A stretch of DNA of 64,000 nt from Ezakiella sp. (GTDB lineage Bacteria > Bacillota > Clostridia > Tissierellales > Peptoniphilaceae), in contig JALFRW010000008.1 in assembly GCA_022778715.1 (NCBI GenBank), positions 1 through 64,000 on the forward strand, read 5' to 3'. Both the position numbers and the translations under genes were made by a program. Within the stretch, counting starts at the first letter, position 1. Each line of letters opens with the position of its first letter. The notes beneath the pieces were generated by a model, which worked only from the letters and a program-made list of their open reading frames with translations, ran no database searches and had not been told where the DNA came from. This document shows, piece after piece, positions 54,798 through 62,813 of this stretch.

Positions 54798-56792
54798 ATG
54801 AGCGAAAAATTACTGGAAGTAAAAGACTTATATGTCACATTTAATACCTATTCTGGAAAAGTTCACGCTGTTCGTGGAGTTAATTACGAATTAAATAGAG
54901 GGGAAACTCTTGCTATCGTAGGTGAATCAGGATCCGGCAAATCGGTTACAGCAAGAGCCATAATGGGCATATTAGCTAAAAACGCTAATATTGAAAGCGG
55001 TGAAGTCATTTACAAAGGGGTTGACCTTTTAAAATTGTCTGAAAGAGAAATGGCAAAGTATCGTGGGGATGAAATTGCTATGATTTTCCAAGATCCGCTC
55101 TCTTCTCTGGACCCTGTTATGAAGATAGGTAAACAAATTACAGAAGCTGCTATTTTAAAGAAAAATACAACAAAAGAAAATGCTAAGGAAAAAGCTTTAG
55201 AATTGATGGAAGCAGTTGGAATTAAAAATGCTGAGGTTAGATACACTCAATATCCATTCCAATTTTCCGGTGGTATGAGACAAAGAATTGTTATCGCAAC
55301 AGCTCTTGCCTGCGACCCTGAACTTTTAATCTGTGACGAACCAACTACTGCTCTTGACGTTACTGTTCAAGCTAAGATTCTTGAACTGATTAAAGAAATT
55401 CAAGAAGAAAGAAATATTGGTGTTATTTTTATTACACACGACTTGGGCGTTGTTGCCCACTTGGCAGATAAGGTAGCAGTTATGTATGCCGGAAAATGCG
55501 TTGAATATGGAACGGTTTACGAAATTTTTGAAAAGCCTAGACATCCATATACAATGGCGCTTCTTGCAGCTATGCCAGACCTTGAAACAGATTCAAATAC
55601 AGAACTATATACAATTCCGGGAGCTCCACCGAACATGCTCTATCCACCTGTTGGGGATGCGTTTGCACCAAGAAACCAATTTGCACTAAAGATTGACCTG
55701 GAACAAGCTCCACCATTTTTTGATGTATCGCCGTCACATAGGGCTGCTACTTGGTTACTTCATCCGAATGCACCTGATATTGATTTAGACGCATTTAAGA
55801 AAAAGGTTAATAATTTTGCCGGTGAAGCAATTAATAAACACAAACACGGCAAAGGCGAAGAACCAATTTTGAGTGTAAGAAATCTAAAACAATACTTCAA
55901 AAGTGGTCGCGGGAAAAACAAAATGGTTGTTAAAGCTGTTGATGACGTTTCATTTGACATTTATAAGGGTGAAAGCTTTGGACTTGTTGGCGAATCAGGC
56001 TGTGGTAAGACTACTACAGGTAGAACTATTATCAGACTATACAAACCAACAAGTGGCGAAATTATTTATAAAGGTAAAGATATTTCTGGAAAACTTACGA
56101 AAGAAGAAGCAAGAGAAGTTCACCAATCAATGTCTATGATTTTCCAAGACCCTATTGCTTCAATCAACCCAAGAATGACAGTTAAGGAAATCATTGGGGA
56201 AGGTCTTAGAATCAATCACTTGGTTAAAAACGAAAAAGAACTAGAAGAATTGGTATATCAAATGCTTGAAACCGTTGGTCTAACTAAGGATCACGCAAAC
56301 AGATATCCACACGAATTCTCAGGCGGACAAAGGCAAAGAATTGGCGTCGCCAGAGCTCTTATTTCTAATCCAGACTTTGTTATAGCTGACGAACCGGTTT
56401 CTGCACTTGACGTTTCTATTCAAGCTCAAGTTTTGAACTTATTAAACTCAATTAAGAGACAATTAGGACTAACCGTCATGTTTATTGCACATGACTTGTC
56501 AGTTGTTAAATATTTCTCAGACAGAATTGGGGTTATGTACTATGGCAAGCTGGTTGAACTTGCTGATGCAAATGAGTTGTATCACAATCCACTTCACCCA
56601 TATACTAAGGCTCTATTATCTGCAATTCCAATTCCTGACCCAAGAATTGAAAAAGGTCGTAAACATATTGTTTATGATCCATCAGTTCACAATTACTCAA
56701 CTGATAAACCAGAAATGGTTGAAATCAAGCCAGGACATTTTGTATATTGCAATAAAAAAGAACAAAGTGAATATTTAAGTCAATTGAAATAG
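54798..56792 (+). CDS. oppDF: Fused oligopeptide transporter ATPase OppD-OppF
   Basis: A 664-aa protein with two complete ATPase domains in one chain. NBD1: Walker A GESGSGKS (about residue 42), FSGGMRQR, LICDEPTTALDV and the oligo_HPY tail (PYTMALLAAMPD). NBD2: Walker A GESGCGKT (about residue 397), FSGGQRQR, IADEPVSALDVS and a second tail (PYTKALLSAIPIPD). These correspond to OppD and OppF, which are usually separate proteins. It powers peptide uptake. An AGGAGGTAAAA precedes the ATG. Confidence 0.94.
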   Translation: MSEKLLEVKDLYVTFNTYSGKVHAVRGVNYELNRGETLAIVGESGSGKSVTARAIMGILAKNANIESGEVIYKGVDLLKLSEREMAKYRGDEIAMIFQDPLSSLDPVMKIGKQITEAAILKKNTTKENAKEKALELMEAVGIKNAEVRYTQYPFQFSGGMRQRIVIATALACDPELLICDEPTTALDVTVQAKILELIKEIQEERNIGVIFITHDLGVVAHLADKVAVMYAGKCVEYGTVYEIFEKPRHPYTMALLAAMPDLETDSNTELYTIPGAPPNMLYPPVGDAFAPRNQFALKIDLEQAPPFFDVSPSHRAATWLLHPNAPDIDLDAFKKKVNNFAGEAINKHKHGKGEEPILSVRNLKQYFKSGRGKNKMVVKAVDDVSFDIYKGESFGLVGESGCGKTTTGRTIIRLYKPTSGEIIYKGKDISGKLTKEEAREVHQSMSMIFQDPIASINPRMTVKEIIGEGLRINHLVKNEKELEELVYQMLETVGLTKDHANRYPHEFSGGQRQRIGVARALISNPDFVIADEPVSALDVSIQAQVLNLLNSIKRQLGLTVMFIAHDLSVVKYFSDRIGVMYYGKLVELADANELYHNPLHPYTKALLSAIPIPDPRIEKGRKHIVYDPSVHNYSTDKPEMVEIKPGHFVYCNKKEQSEYLSQLK

Positions 56793-56800
56793 GGATTTTA

Positions 56801-56848
56801 GGGGCACCAAGAAAATAAAGTTGTTTTTATTTGGTGTCCCTTTATTTA
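56801..56848 (+). terminator. Terminator of the opp operon
   Basis: GGGGCACCAA...TTGGTGTCCC with further pairing of AAAATAAA and TTTATTT inside, then TTTATTT. It ends 12 bases before the next gene, so the following operon either reads through or has a promoter inside oppDF. Confidence 0.8.
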
Positions 56849-56859
56849 TGGAAGGTAAA

Positions 56860-57426
56860 ATGAAATTAAAAAAGATTTTTAATATTGTCACTATTATATT
56901 TGTAATTATTTTTATAGCATCAATTTTTGCAATAGAGCTTAATTATTATGGCGATGATGTAAATCGTCTTTCAAGTAAAGATTATACTCCAGAAGTGAAA
57001 ACTAAAATAAAGAGATATTCTGCTATTTATCAGTTTTATATTGTGTTTATGCTATATATAATTGTTTATTCATTTGTAAGTATATTTACATTTTTAACAA
57101 GTCCATTAATTGGAGGCAAAGTTTACAAAATTGCACTTGTAGTTTTGCTTTATATCACTTCGATTATTATTTCAATAAGAGGATACTCTGCAATTTTTGA
57201 TGCAGACTGGAAAGTGAATCTAACAGGAGTTATAACATATCACTTTTATGAAACGGCATGGACTCATATGGTCGGCCTTGTGATTATGAATTTAGCAGAG
57301 CTTATAAAAAAGTGGATTGCAAAAGATTTAGTGACAGAAAACGAACAGTTTCACAAAAACTCAAAGAACAATAAATTCGAGACATTAAAGGAAATTATAA
57401 ATGAGAAGAGTGGAGAAAAAAAATAA
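56860..57426 (+). CDS. Membrane protein A of the AAA/nuclease operon
   Basis: A 188-aa protein starting at MKLKKIFN, with GGAAGGTAAA before the ATG; the ORF-track TTG start lies inside the opp terminator. About four hydrophobic segments are visible: residues 8-25, around 55-75, around 85-105 and around 125-145. The C-terminus is charged. The middle, IKRYSAIYQFYIVFMLYIIVYSF...GGKVYKI...RGYSAIFDAD...LTGVITYHFYE, is clearly similar to the next gene, so the two are paralogues. The families are unknown to me. It is first in the five-gene operon. Confidence 0.7.
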   Translation: MKLKKIFNIVTIIFVIIFIASIFAIELNYYGDDVNRLSSKDYTPEVKTKIKRYSAIYQFYIVFMLYIIVYSFVSIFTFLTSPLIGGKVYKIALVVLLYITSIIISIRGYSAIFDADWKVNLTGVITYHFYETAWTHMVGLVIMNLAELIKKWIAKDLVTENEQFHKNSKNNKFETLKEIINEKSGEKK

Positions 57427-57877
57427 GAAATATTTTGAGATTGCCTTACTCATATTTTTAGTTGTAATACTATTTGCCCTAGAAAAAAATCGTATTCATG
57501 GCTATATTTACGAGATAAATTATAGACTTATGACAGAAACCCAAAGAAATCATATCAGAATTTTTAGTAGTATTTATACTGCTTTAATAGTAGTGCTTTT
57601 GTATTTTATAGTTTGTTCTTTTTGGAAGACTATTAGCTATCTTATAAGCTTTAGAGTTGGTGGAGATTTGCTAATATTTATAGTGTATTTAATATTAACA
57701 GGAGTTATTTTTTATTTCGGGTTTTACAGTGCTATATACTTGATAAAAGCCGATAGTCTTCTCAATAGAACTGGGGAAGTAATAATATCGGGTTATGTAA
57801 GAGTGTTAGCCATTTTAGGTATAATGGTTTGCAATTTATTTAGAGAAATTTTATCAAAACATTCAGAATTTAAATAG
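57401..57877 (+). CDS. Membrane protein B, paralogue of A
   Basis: A 158-aa protein with about four hydrophobic segments. IRIFSSIYTALIVVLLYFIVCSF...VGGDLLIF...FGFYSAIYLIKADSLLNRTGEVI aligns with the central part of membrane protein A. The pair probably arose by duplication and may form a heteromeric membrane complex. The start overlaps gene A by 26 bases. No catalytic motif seen. Confidence 0.7.
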   Translation: MRRVEKKNKKYFEIALLIFLVVILFALEKNRIHGYIYEINYRLMTETQRNHIRIFSSIYTALIVVLLYFIVCSFWKTISYLISFRVGGDLLIFIVYLILTGVIFYFGFYSAIYLIKADSLLNRTGEVIISGYVRVLAILGIMVCNLFREILSKHSEFK

Positions 57878-57889
57878 TAAGGAGAAAAA

Positions 57890-58618
57890 ATGATAAATTA
57901 TAATACTACAAAACCACCTGAACCGCCTAAAAAGATGTTTTCTTATGAAGCTCTTTATTTATCTTTTTCATTTTTCGCTCTGATTTTCATATTTAATGAG
58001 ATATTTATATATGACTTATCAGTTATTAGTAAAATGGGACTGGAAAATGCGTCAAAAATAGACTTGAACAAGCTTTATGTCACGTTAAACGTGTTAGGAT
58101 CTGTTGCAATTCCAATTGGTGCTTTTTTAATAGAGCAATCAGTTTTAAAAGATAAAAAATTTTTATATAAGTTAATTGCTCCGGCGTTATGCTACGAGAT
58201 AATTTATGATTTGTATGCTTTTGATAAATTTTTTGAGTATAGATTTCAAAGCATTGCAATTGCATTTTTATTTGGCGCTCTTTACTCTGCTCTTTATAGG
58301 AAGTATGAAGAAAAATGGTGGATAAATGTTATTTTATCAATTGCTTTTTTAGTTATTTCAGCTATTAGTGGGATTGATAGGGGAGTTATTATTGCGGCGA
58401 TATTTGTTGTTTTAAATTTTTTTGAAAAAGATTTAAAGACACAAAGTTTATTTTCTTTTGTTGTGTCAATAGCCGGTGGCGGAATGGTTTTGGGAAATGT
58501 TTTTATTTATTTTTACGATGGTTATTACAACAGAAAAAAATTTAATGATTATTTAAATTGGATATTTGTTATTATTGCACTTTTAGTTTGGAGGATTAGA
58601 GTTATTTTTTTAGGATAG
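57890..58618 (+). CDS. TraX-like polytopic membrane protein
   Basis: A 242-aa protein with about seven hydrophobic segments. LGSVAIPIGAFLIEQSVLKDKKFLYKLIAPALCYEIIYDLYAF...IAIAFLFGALYSALY is reminiscent of TraX-type proteins, a group linked to N-acetylation of pilin and other surface molecules. The match is by pattern only and weak. A TAAGGAGAAAAA precedes the ATG. It lies between the paralogous pair and the AAA+ gene with short gaps, so it belongs to the same operon. Confidence 0.55.
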   Translation: MINYNTTKPPEPPKKMFSYEALYLSFSFFALIFIFNEIFIYDLSVISKMGLENASKIDLNKLYVTLNVLGSVAIPIGAFLIEQSVLKDKKFLYKLIAPALCYEIIYDLYAFDKFFEYRFQSIAIAFLFGALYSALYRKYEEKWWINVILSIAFLVISAISGIDRGVIIAAIFVVLNFFEKDLKTQSLFSFVVSIAGGGMVLGNVFIYFYDGYYNRKKFNDYLNWIFVIIALLVWRIRVIFLG

Positions 58619-58626
58619 GAGATATT

Positions 58627-61092
58627 ATGGATATTAAAGATTATTATGGAAAGACAATGTTGGGTTGGATTTATTATAACGAAAATTATACTCATGGGGA
58701 AAATGCAAACTATATTAACAGAGTTTGCTATATTTATCCAAGATATATATTAGAGGAAGATGGTGAGGTTATACCAATTGACCCAAACGATTTTCCGACT
58801 TTGGGTAGCTTTGAGGTTAGAATTCAAGGCGGATTTTCAGCTGAAGAGGTGGTTGAAAAGCTAACTCATTTAGTAAAAGTTAAGTTTAATATTATTCCGG
58901 AGGAAGATTTAGAGCAACAAAACAATCATTATAGATTAAAATTCAATCCGACTTATGATCAAGAAATTTCAGAAGTTTGGATGGAAAAATTTAATGACAA
59001 TAAATTTTATCAAGTGATTTCAACCGATTTATCGATTGACGAAATTGTAAAAAGAAAGGCAATAGACTGTTATGTCGAAGATATTTTTACTAAATATATA
59101 GTGCTTAAAAATAAAGAAGGTTTTTTTGGACCATTTGACTATAGTTTTGAAGACGATGTTATAAAATTACAAGCTACAAGCCTATTCGATTACCATGTGC
59201 TCAAGCCTAATCCGGCAATTATTTCAAAAGAAATGATGCGTGTGGGCGATAGAGTAGACAATGGTGTAAACTTGGTGAGATCGGATCTTTTAGATTTAAA
59301 TTCAGATTTAAAAGATTCTTACGATTTTATCACTGACGATATTTTATTAGATATAATAATTAATATTTTTGAAGAAAGAAGTACTATTGATAGGTCCCAA
59401 GTTAAAGATTTAAGAAAGCTTTTATTCTCACAAATTAATCCTGAAGTTTATCCAGAAATCACGGATAAAAGACTTGCAAGATTAAAAGAATATATTAAAA
59501 GAACAGGATATCAAGATGAATTTTTATCGAAAATAGCATATTTCTTGATGGAAGATGAAAATAACAAGGATTACGTTTTAAGGCAAGTTTTAAATACAAG
59601 ATTTGAGGAATTGGAAGAACGCTCTACAAAGTTTATTGAAGTTAGAGAAAGACTTGAGGAGTTAAACCGCAAAAAAGAACAAGTTCAAAATGAACTTGTT
59701 ATGTTAAACAATGAGCTTATTGATTCCAAAAGTTTTATTATTAAAGAAAATGAAGCACTATCAAATGAACTAAATAAGCAAATAGAAGCTTTAGAAGAAA
59801 AAAAGAGTGAGCTTGAAAAAAATGTAGAAAATCTTATTGTGACAAATGAACTTTCAAATCTAAATTCTGAACTTGATGGAGCTATTGAAACAAAAAAACA
59901 AGAACTTGTAAGGTTAGAAAAAACTAAGTCCGGCATTTTAGAAGAGCTAAATAATGGTATTGCGGATTTTAAAAACGAAACCAAATTAATTGGCAGAGCT
60001 CTTGTGGCTAATGGATTTGATGATATTATTAATACCGCAAAAGGCAACACAAATTTTTATTACCCCGATAAAGAGCCTATAGTTTATGCTGATTTTGCAT
60101 CTAAAGATGAGATTGTGGATTATATTTACACCAAGATGAATGCCGTTTACAATCACAGAATTACTAGAAACGAAGTTGTGAATATGCTCGTGCTTTTTTC
60201 CAATAATTTCATCACAAATATAGCAGGAAAAACCGGTTCCGGAAAGACTACGACCGCAGTTAAATTTGCAAATGCGCTTGGACTAAATTTTGAAGCACAA
60301 AATCTTGTAAAAATTGCCGTGGACTTAGATATTAGATCTATAAAAGATTTGATAGGTTATTATAATCCAAATAATGGCGAAATTGTGAAATCCAACTGGC
60401 GCTTGTTTGATATGCTTGAAAGTAAAAATGAACTGAGTTGTTTGATTTTAGATGGAATTAATTCGAGCATTCCAGAGCATTTTATGGCAAGTTTAATCGG
60501 CAAAGATGTGGATGTGTGTGAAGCAATCAGTCTTGGTGGCGGAAAAGATATTTTTGCGGGCAAAGAATTTAGAATTTTAACAACGATTAACGATGACAAT
60601 TCGGGATTTATTCTCACAAATAGATATTTTGACAACACGGCTACAATGTATTCAAGTTATGATGGCAGAAGTGCGTATCGTTTAAACGATGAAGAATTTG
60701 AAGACAAAGGCGCCATTAGATATATAGATTTGATGCGCTTTAGAGAAAGAGTCGGCATCTCAAATGAATATGAAAGCAAATTTAATTCGCTTATAAGTAT
60801 ATTAAAAAAAAGCGGACAGCATATTTCTTCAAGATCAATTGAGAAATCTATTTGCTATATAGAATCAACCACAGATTTGATGGATTTAAATTGTCCAAGC
60901 AATAAATATTTGCCTCTTGAACTTGCGGTTCTTCAATTTATTGTGCCAACTCTAGATCCTGGAATAATGGGGGAACGGTTTGTATCAATGCTAGCAAACG
61001 AAATTAAAACAATGCCGCTTTTGGAAGAAAAATTGTCTGAATTTAAATCTAAATCAAAGGACAATATTTTCAGTGATTTTAATCTGGACTAG
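58627..61092 (+). CDS. Coiled-coil AAA+ NTPase, McrB-like (divergent)
   Basis: An 821-aa protein. Residues 1-310 are a region I do not recognise. Residues about 327-455 are a long, charged coiled coil (RFEELEERSTKFIEVRERLEELNRKKEQ...). Residues about 500-740 form an NTPase: Walker A AGKTGSGKTTT (533-543), Walker B LSCLILDGIN (603-612) and a sensor-like RILTTINDDNSG (649-660). In McrB-type proteins the Walker B reads DEIN; here glycine replaces the catalytic glutamate. The gene precedes a PD-(D/E)XK nuclease gene, as mcrB precedes mcrC. A TAGGAGATATT precedes the ATG. GTP or ATP use cannot be told. Confidence 0.72.
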   Translation: MDIKDYYGKTMLGWIYYNENYTHGENANYINRVCYIYPRYILEEDGEVIPIDPNDFPTLGSFEVRIQGGFSAEEVVEKLTHLVKVKFNIIPEEDLEQQNNHYRLKFNPTYDQEISEVWMEKFNDNKFYQVISTDLSIDEIVKRKAIDCYVEDIFTKYIVLKNKEGFFGPFDYSFEDDVIKLQATSLFDYHVLKPNPAIISKEMMRVGDRVDNGVNLVRSDLLDLNSDLKDSYDFITDDILLDIIINIFEERSTIDRSQVKDLRKLLFSQINPEVYPEITDKRLARLKEYIKRTGYQDEFLSKIAYFLMEDENNKDYVLRQVLNTRFEELEERSTKFIEVRERLEELNRKKEQVQNELVMLNNELIDSKSFIIKENEALSNELNKQIEALEEKKSELEKNVENLIVTNELSNLNSELDGAIETKKQELVRLEKTKSGILEELNNGIADFKNETKLIGRALVANGFDDIINTAKGNTNFYYPDKEPIVYADFASKDEIVDYIYTKMNAVYNHRITRNEVVNMLVLFSNNFITNIAGKTGSGKTTTAVKFANALGLNFEAQNLVKIAVDLDIRSIKDLIGYYNPNNGEIVKSNWRLFDMLESKNELSCLILDGINSSIPEHFMASLIGKDVDVCEAISLGGGKDIFAGKEFRILTTINDDNSGFILTNRYFDNTATMYSSYDGRSAYRLNDEEFEDKGAIRYIDLMRFRERVGISNEYESKFNSLISILKKSGQHISSRSIEKSICYIESTTDLMDLNCPSNKYLPLELAVLQFIVPTLDPGIMGERFVSMLANEIKTMPLLEEKLSEFKSKSKDNIFSDFNLD

Positions 61093-61104
61093 GGGGGTAA
61101 TCTT

Positions 61105-62751
61105 ATTAAAAGCTATGTACTTTTAAATTGTCTTTACCCACATGATGATCTAATTGTCGATATGGATATTGATAACAAAAATTCTTATGTAAATGGTTGC
61201 GTATTTGAAAATGGGCTTTATAGCATAAGTTATGTGGCTTACACCGAAAAAGAGATTGAAGACGGCATAATTTATGTGGATGATGATCCTGTGGGAGAGC
61301 TGGAGTTTGTGTCAAAGTCTGACAACAGACAAGAGTATCGTGTCAATTTTCAAATCCAGTACGGTGGACGAGATAGAGCATATCCATTTTTGATGCTGAT
61401 TGATTCGATAAAGCTTAAACTATATCTCAAATTCACTGATGATTCTGACTTATATTTATATTCGCAGAGAATTCTTGTAACCACAAAAAATGACACGGAC
61501 CAAAAAAGCATAAATGAAATGATATGTTATATAATGTCAGACAAAGGACTTTACCGTGAGATAAATGAAAATTTGGAATTTTCTGCACTATCCATAGGAA
61601 AATACGGTGAGTATTTAGATAGAGTATTTTTGGAACTTCAAAAATATAAATTCAGATACTATGATTCTAAAGAAAGAACAAATTATAGCAGAGATTACTG
61701 TTTTAGAGATATTGGCAAAAATTACACAGTACCAGAAATTAAAAGGGAATTAAAATTCATAAATGAATTTTTGGATAATTTGTACTACGAAACGGTTAAA
61801 ATAGAGCGTATATTTAAAAGCATTTTATATGAAAACAAAAAGCAGTATGAAGATTTAAAGAAATTCATTCCGGCAGAATTTACAGCACCTATTATCACTA
61901 CGCAGGAGCTTCAACTTAAAAAGGGAATTTCTGAATATTACAATCTCACTCAAAATATAGAAAAAATTAAAGCTTTACGCAGATTTTTCTCGAATAATAA
62001 CGGCAAAGCAAATGAAGCACGTCTTATTAAAAAGAGCTACAAAAAATATGAAAGCGAAAAAATTAAAGCACTTGGATCGCTCAATTATCAGCGGTTTTTC
62101 TACAACATTGAGTCTCTCGACAAGTTATATGAGTACTACTGCTTGGCACGAATATTGAATCTTTTAGATGAAATTAACTATATTCCGGATAGAGAGAAGG
62201 ATATAAATTTTAACTACGAAACAGGAAACTCTCTTTTCTTAAATGAAAATTTTTTAAACAACACTTTCTATCGGAAAAAAGGATATGTAAATTTAACTTT
62301 GTATTTTCAACCGGTCGTCTACAGAGATTCATCAAAAAATGAGATTGGGCTTTTTAGAACGACAGGTGCGGACAAAATGTATACTCCGTTTAATAAAACC
62401 GGCGATTATTATAGTCCGGATTTTATTATAAAATTTTCCGGGAAACGCGACAGATATTTGATTTTGGATTCCAAATTTCAAACTAGAAACACGATTCTAA
62501 AGAGAGATATGGAAGAAGTTATAAGCAAATATTATGTTCAATTAAGAGACGCGAATTACAATCGCTCTCAATATGTATATGTGCTCCAAGGTAGAGCAGA
62601 CGAAAATAAGACCACACTTTGGAACTATGAAAATTTTGAAATGAATAAAAATAATATATCAAATTTTGGTATTATTCATTTTTCACCGGAGATTGATAAT
62701 AATTATTATTTCATAAACCTTATTTCTAAATTAGAAAATGAAGTAAAATAA
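61105..62751 (+). CDS. PD-(D/E)XK nuclease, DUF2357/McrC-like, probable ATT start
   Basis: A 548-aa protein if translation starts at ATT (61105), six bases after AGGGGGGT; the ORF-track ATG at 61162 has no ribosome binding site. The frame is open back to the upstream stop and adds IKSYVLLNCLYPHDDLIVD, which looks like real protein. The C-terminal nuclease core is YYSPDFIIKF...RYLILDSKFQTRN, fitting D...DxK catalytic residues with a following Q. The N-terminal half (immunoglobulin-like then helical) resembles DUF2357 proteins, which pair with McrB-like NTPases. It is last in the operon. Confidence 0.72.
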   Translation: MKSYVLLNCLYPHDDLIVDMDIDNKNSYVNGCVFENGLYSISYVAYTEKEIEDGIIYVDDDPVGELEFVSKSDNRQEYRVNFQIQYGGRDRAYPFLMLIDSIKLKLYLKFTDDSDLYLYSQRILVTTKNDTDQKSINEMICYIMSDKGLYREINENLEFSALSIGKYGEYLDRVFLELQKYKFRYYDSKERTNYSRDYCFRDIGKNYTVPEIKRELKFINEFLDNLYYETVKIERIFKSILYENKKQYEDLKKFIPAEFTAPIITTQELQLKKGISEYYNLTQNIEKIKALRRFFSNNNGKANEARLIKKSYKKYESEKIKALGSLNYQRFFYNIESLDKLYEYYCLARILNLLDEINYIPDREKDINFNYETGNSLFLNENFLNNTFYRKKGYVNLTLYFQPVVYRDSSKNEIGLFRTTGADKMYTPFNKTGDYYSPDFIIKFSGKRDRYLILDSKFQTRNTILKRDMEEVISKYYVQLRDANYNRSQYVYVLQGRADENKTTLWNYENFEMNKNNISNFGIIHFSPEIDNNYYFINLISKLENEVK

Positions 62752-62753
62752 AT

Positions 62754-62797
62754 AAAAAACTACCGAAACTCTTAATTGGATAGTTCGGTAGTTTTTT
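62754..62797. terminator. Bidirectional terminator between nuclease gene and tyrS
   Basis: AAAAAACTACCGAA...TTCGGTAGTTTTTT: a 14-bp complementary pair with A- and T-runs at both ends, serving the plus-strand operon and minus-strand tyrS. Confidence 0.88.
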
Positions 62798-62813
62798 ATT
62801 TAATTAAAATTTA

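Noticed and set aside
59685-60050. 121-aa serine-rich minus-strand ORF
   Set aside because: A shadow of the coiled-coil region; lysine/glutamate codons read in reverse give serine, leucine and phenylalanine.
61162-62751. ATG at 61162 as the nuclease start
   Set aside because: No ribosome binding site precedes it, and the open upstream frame with AGGGGGGT before ATT fits better.
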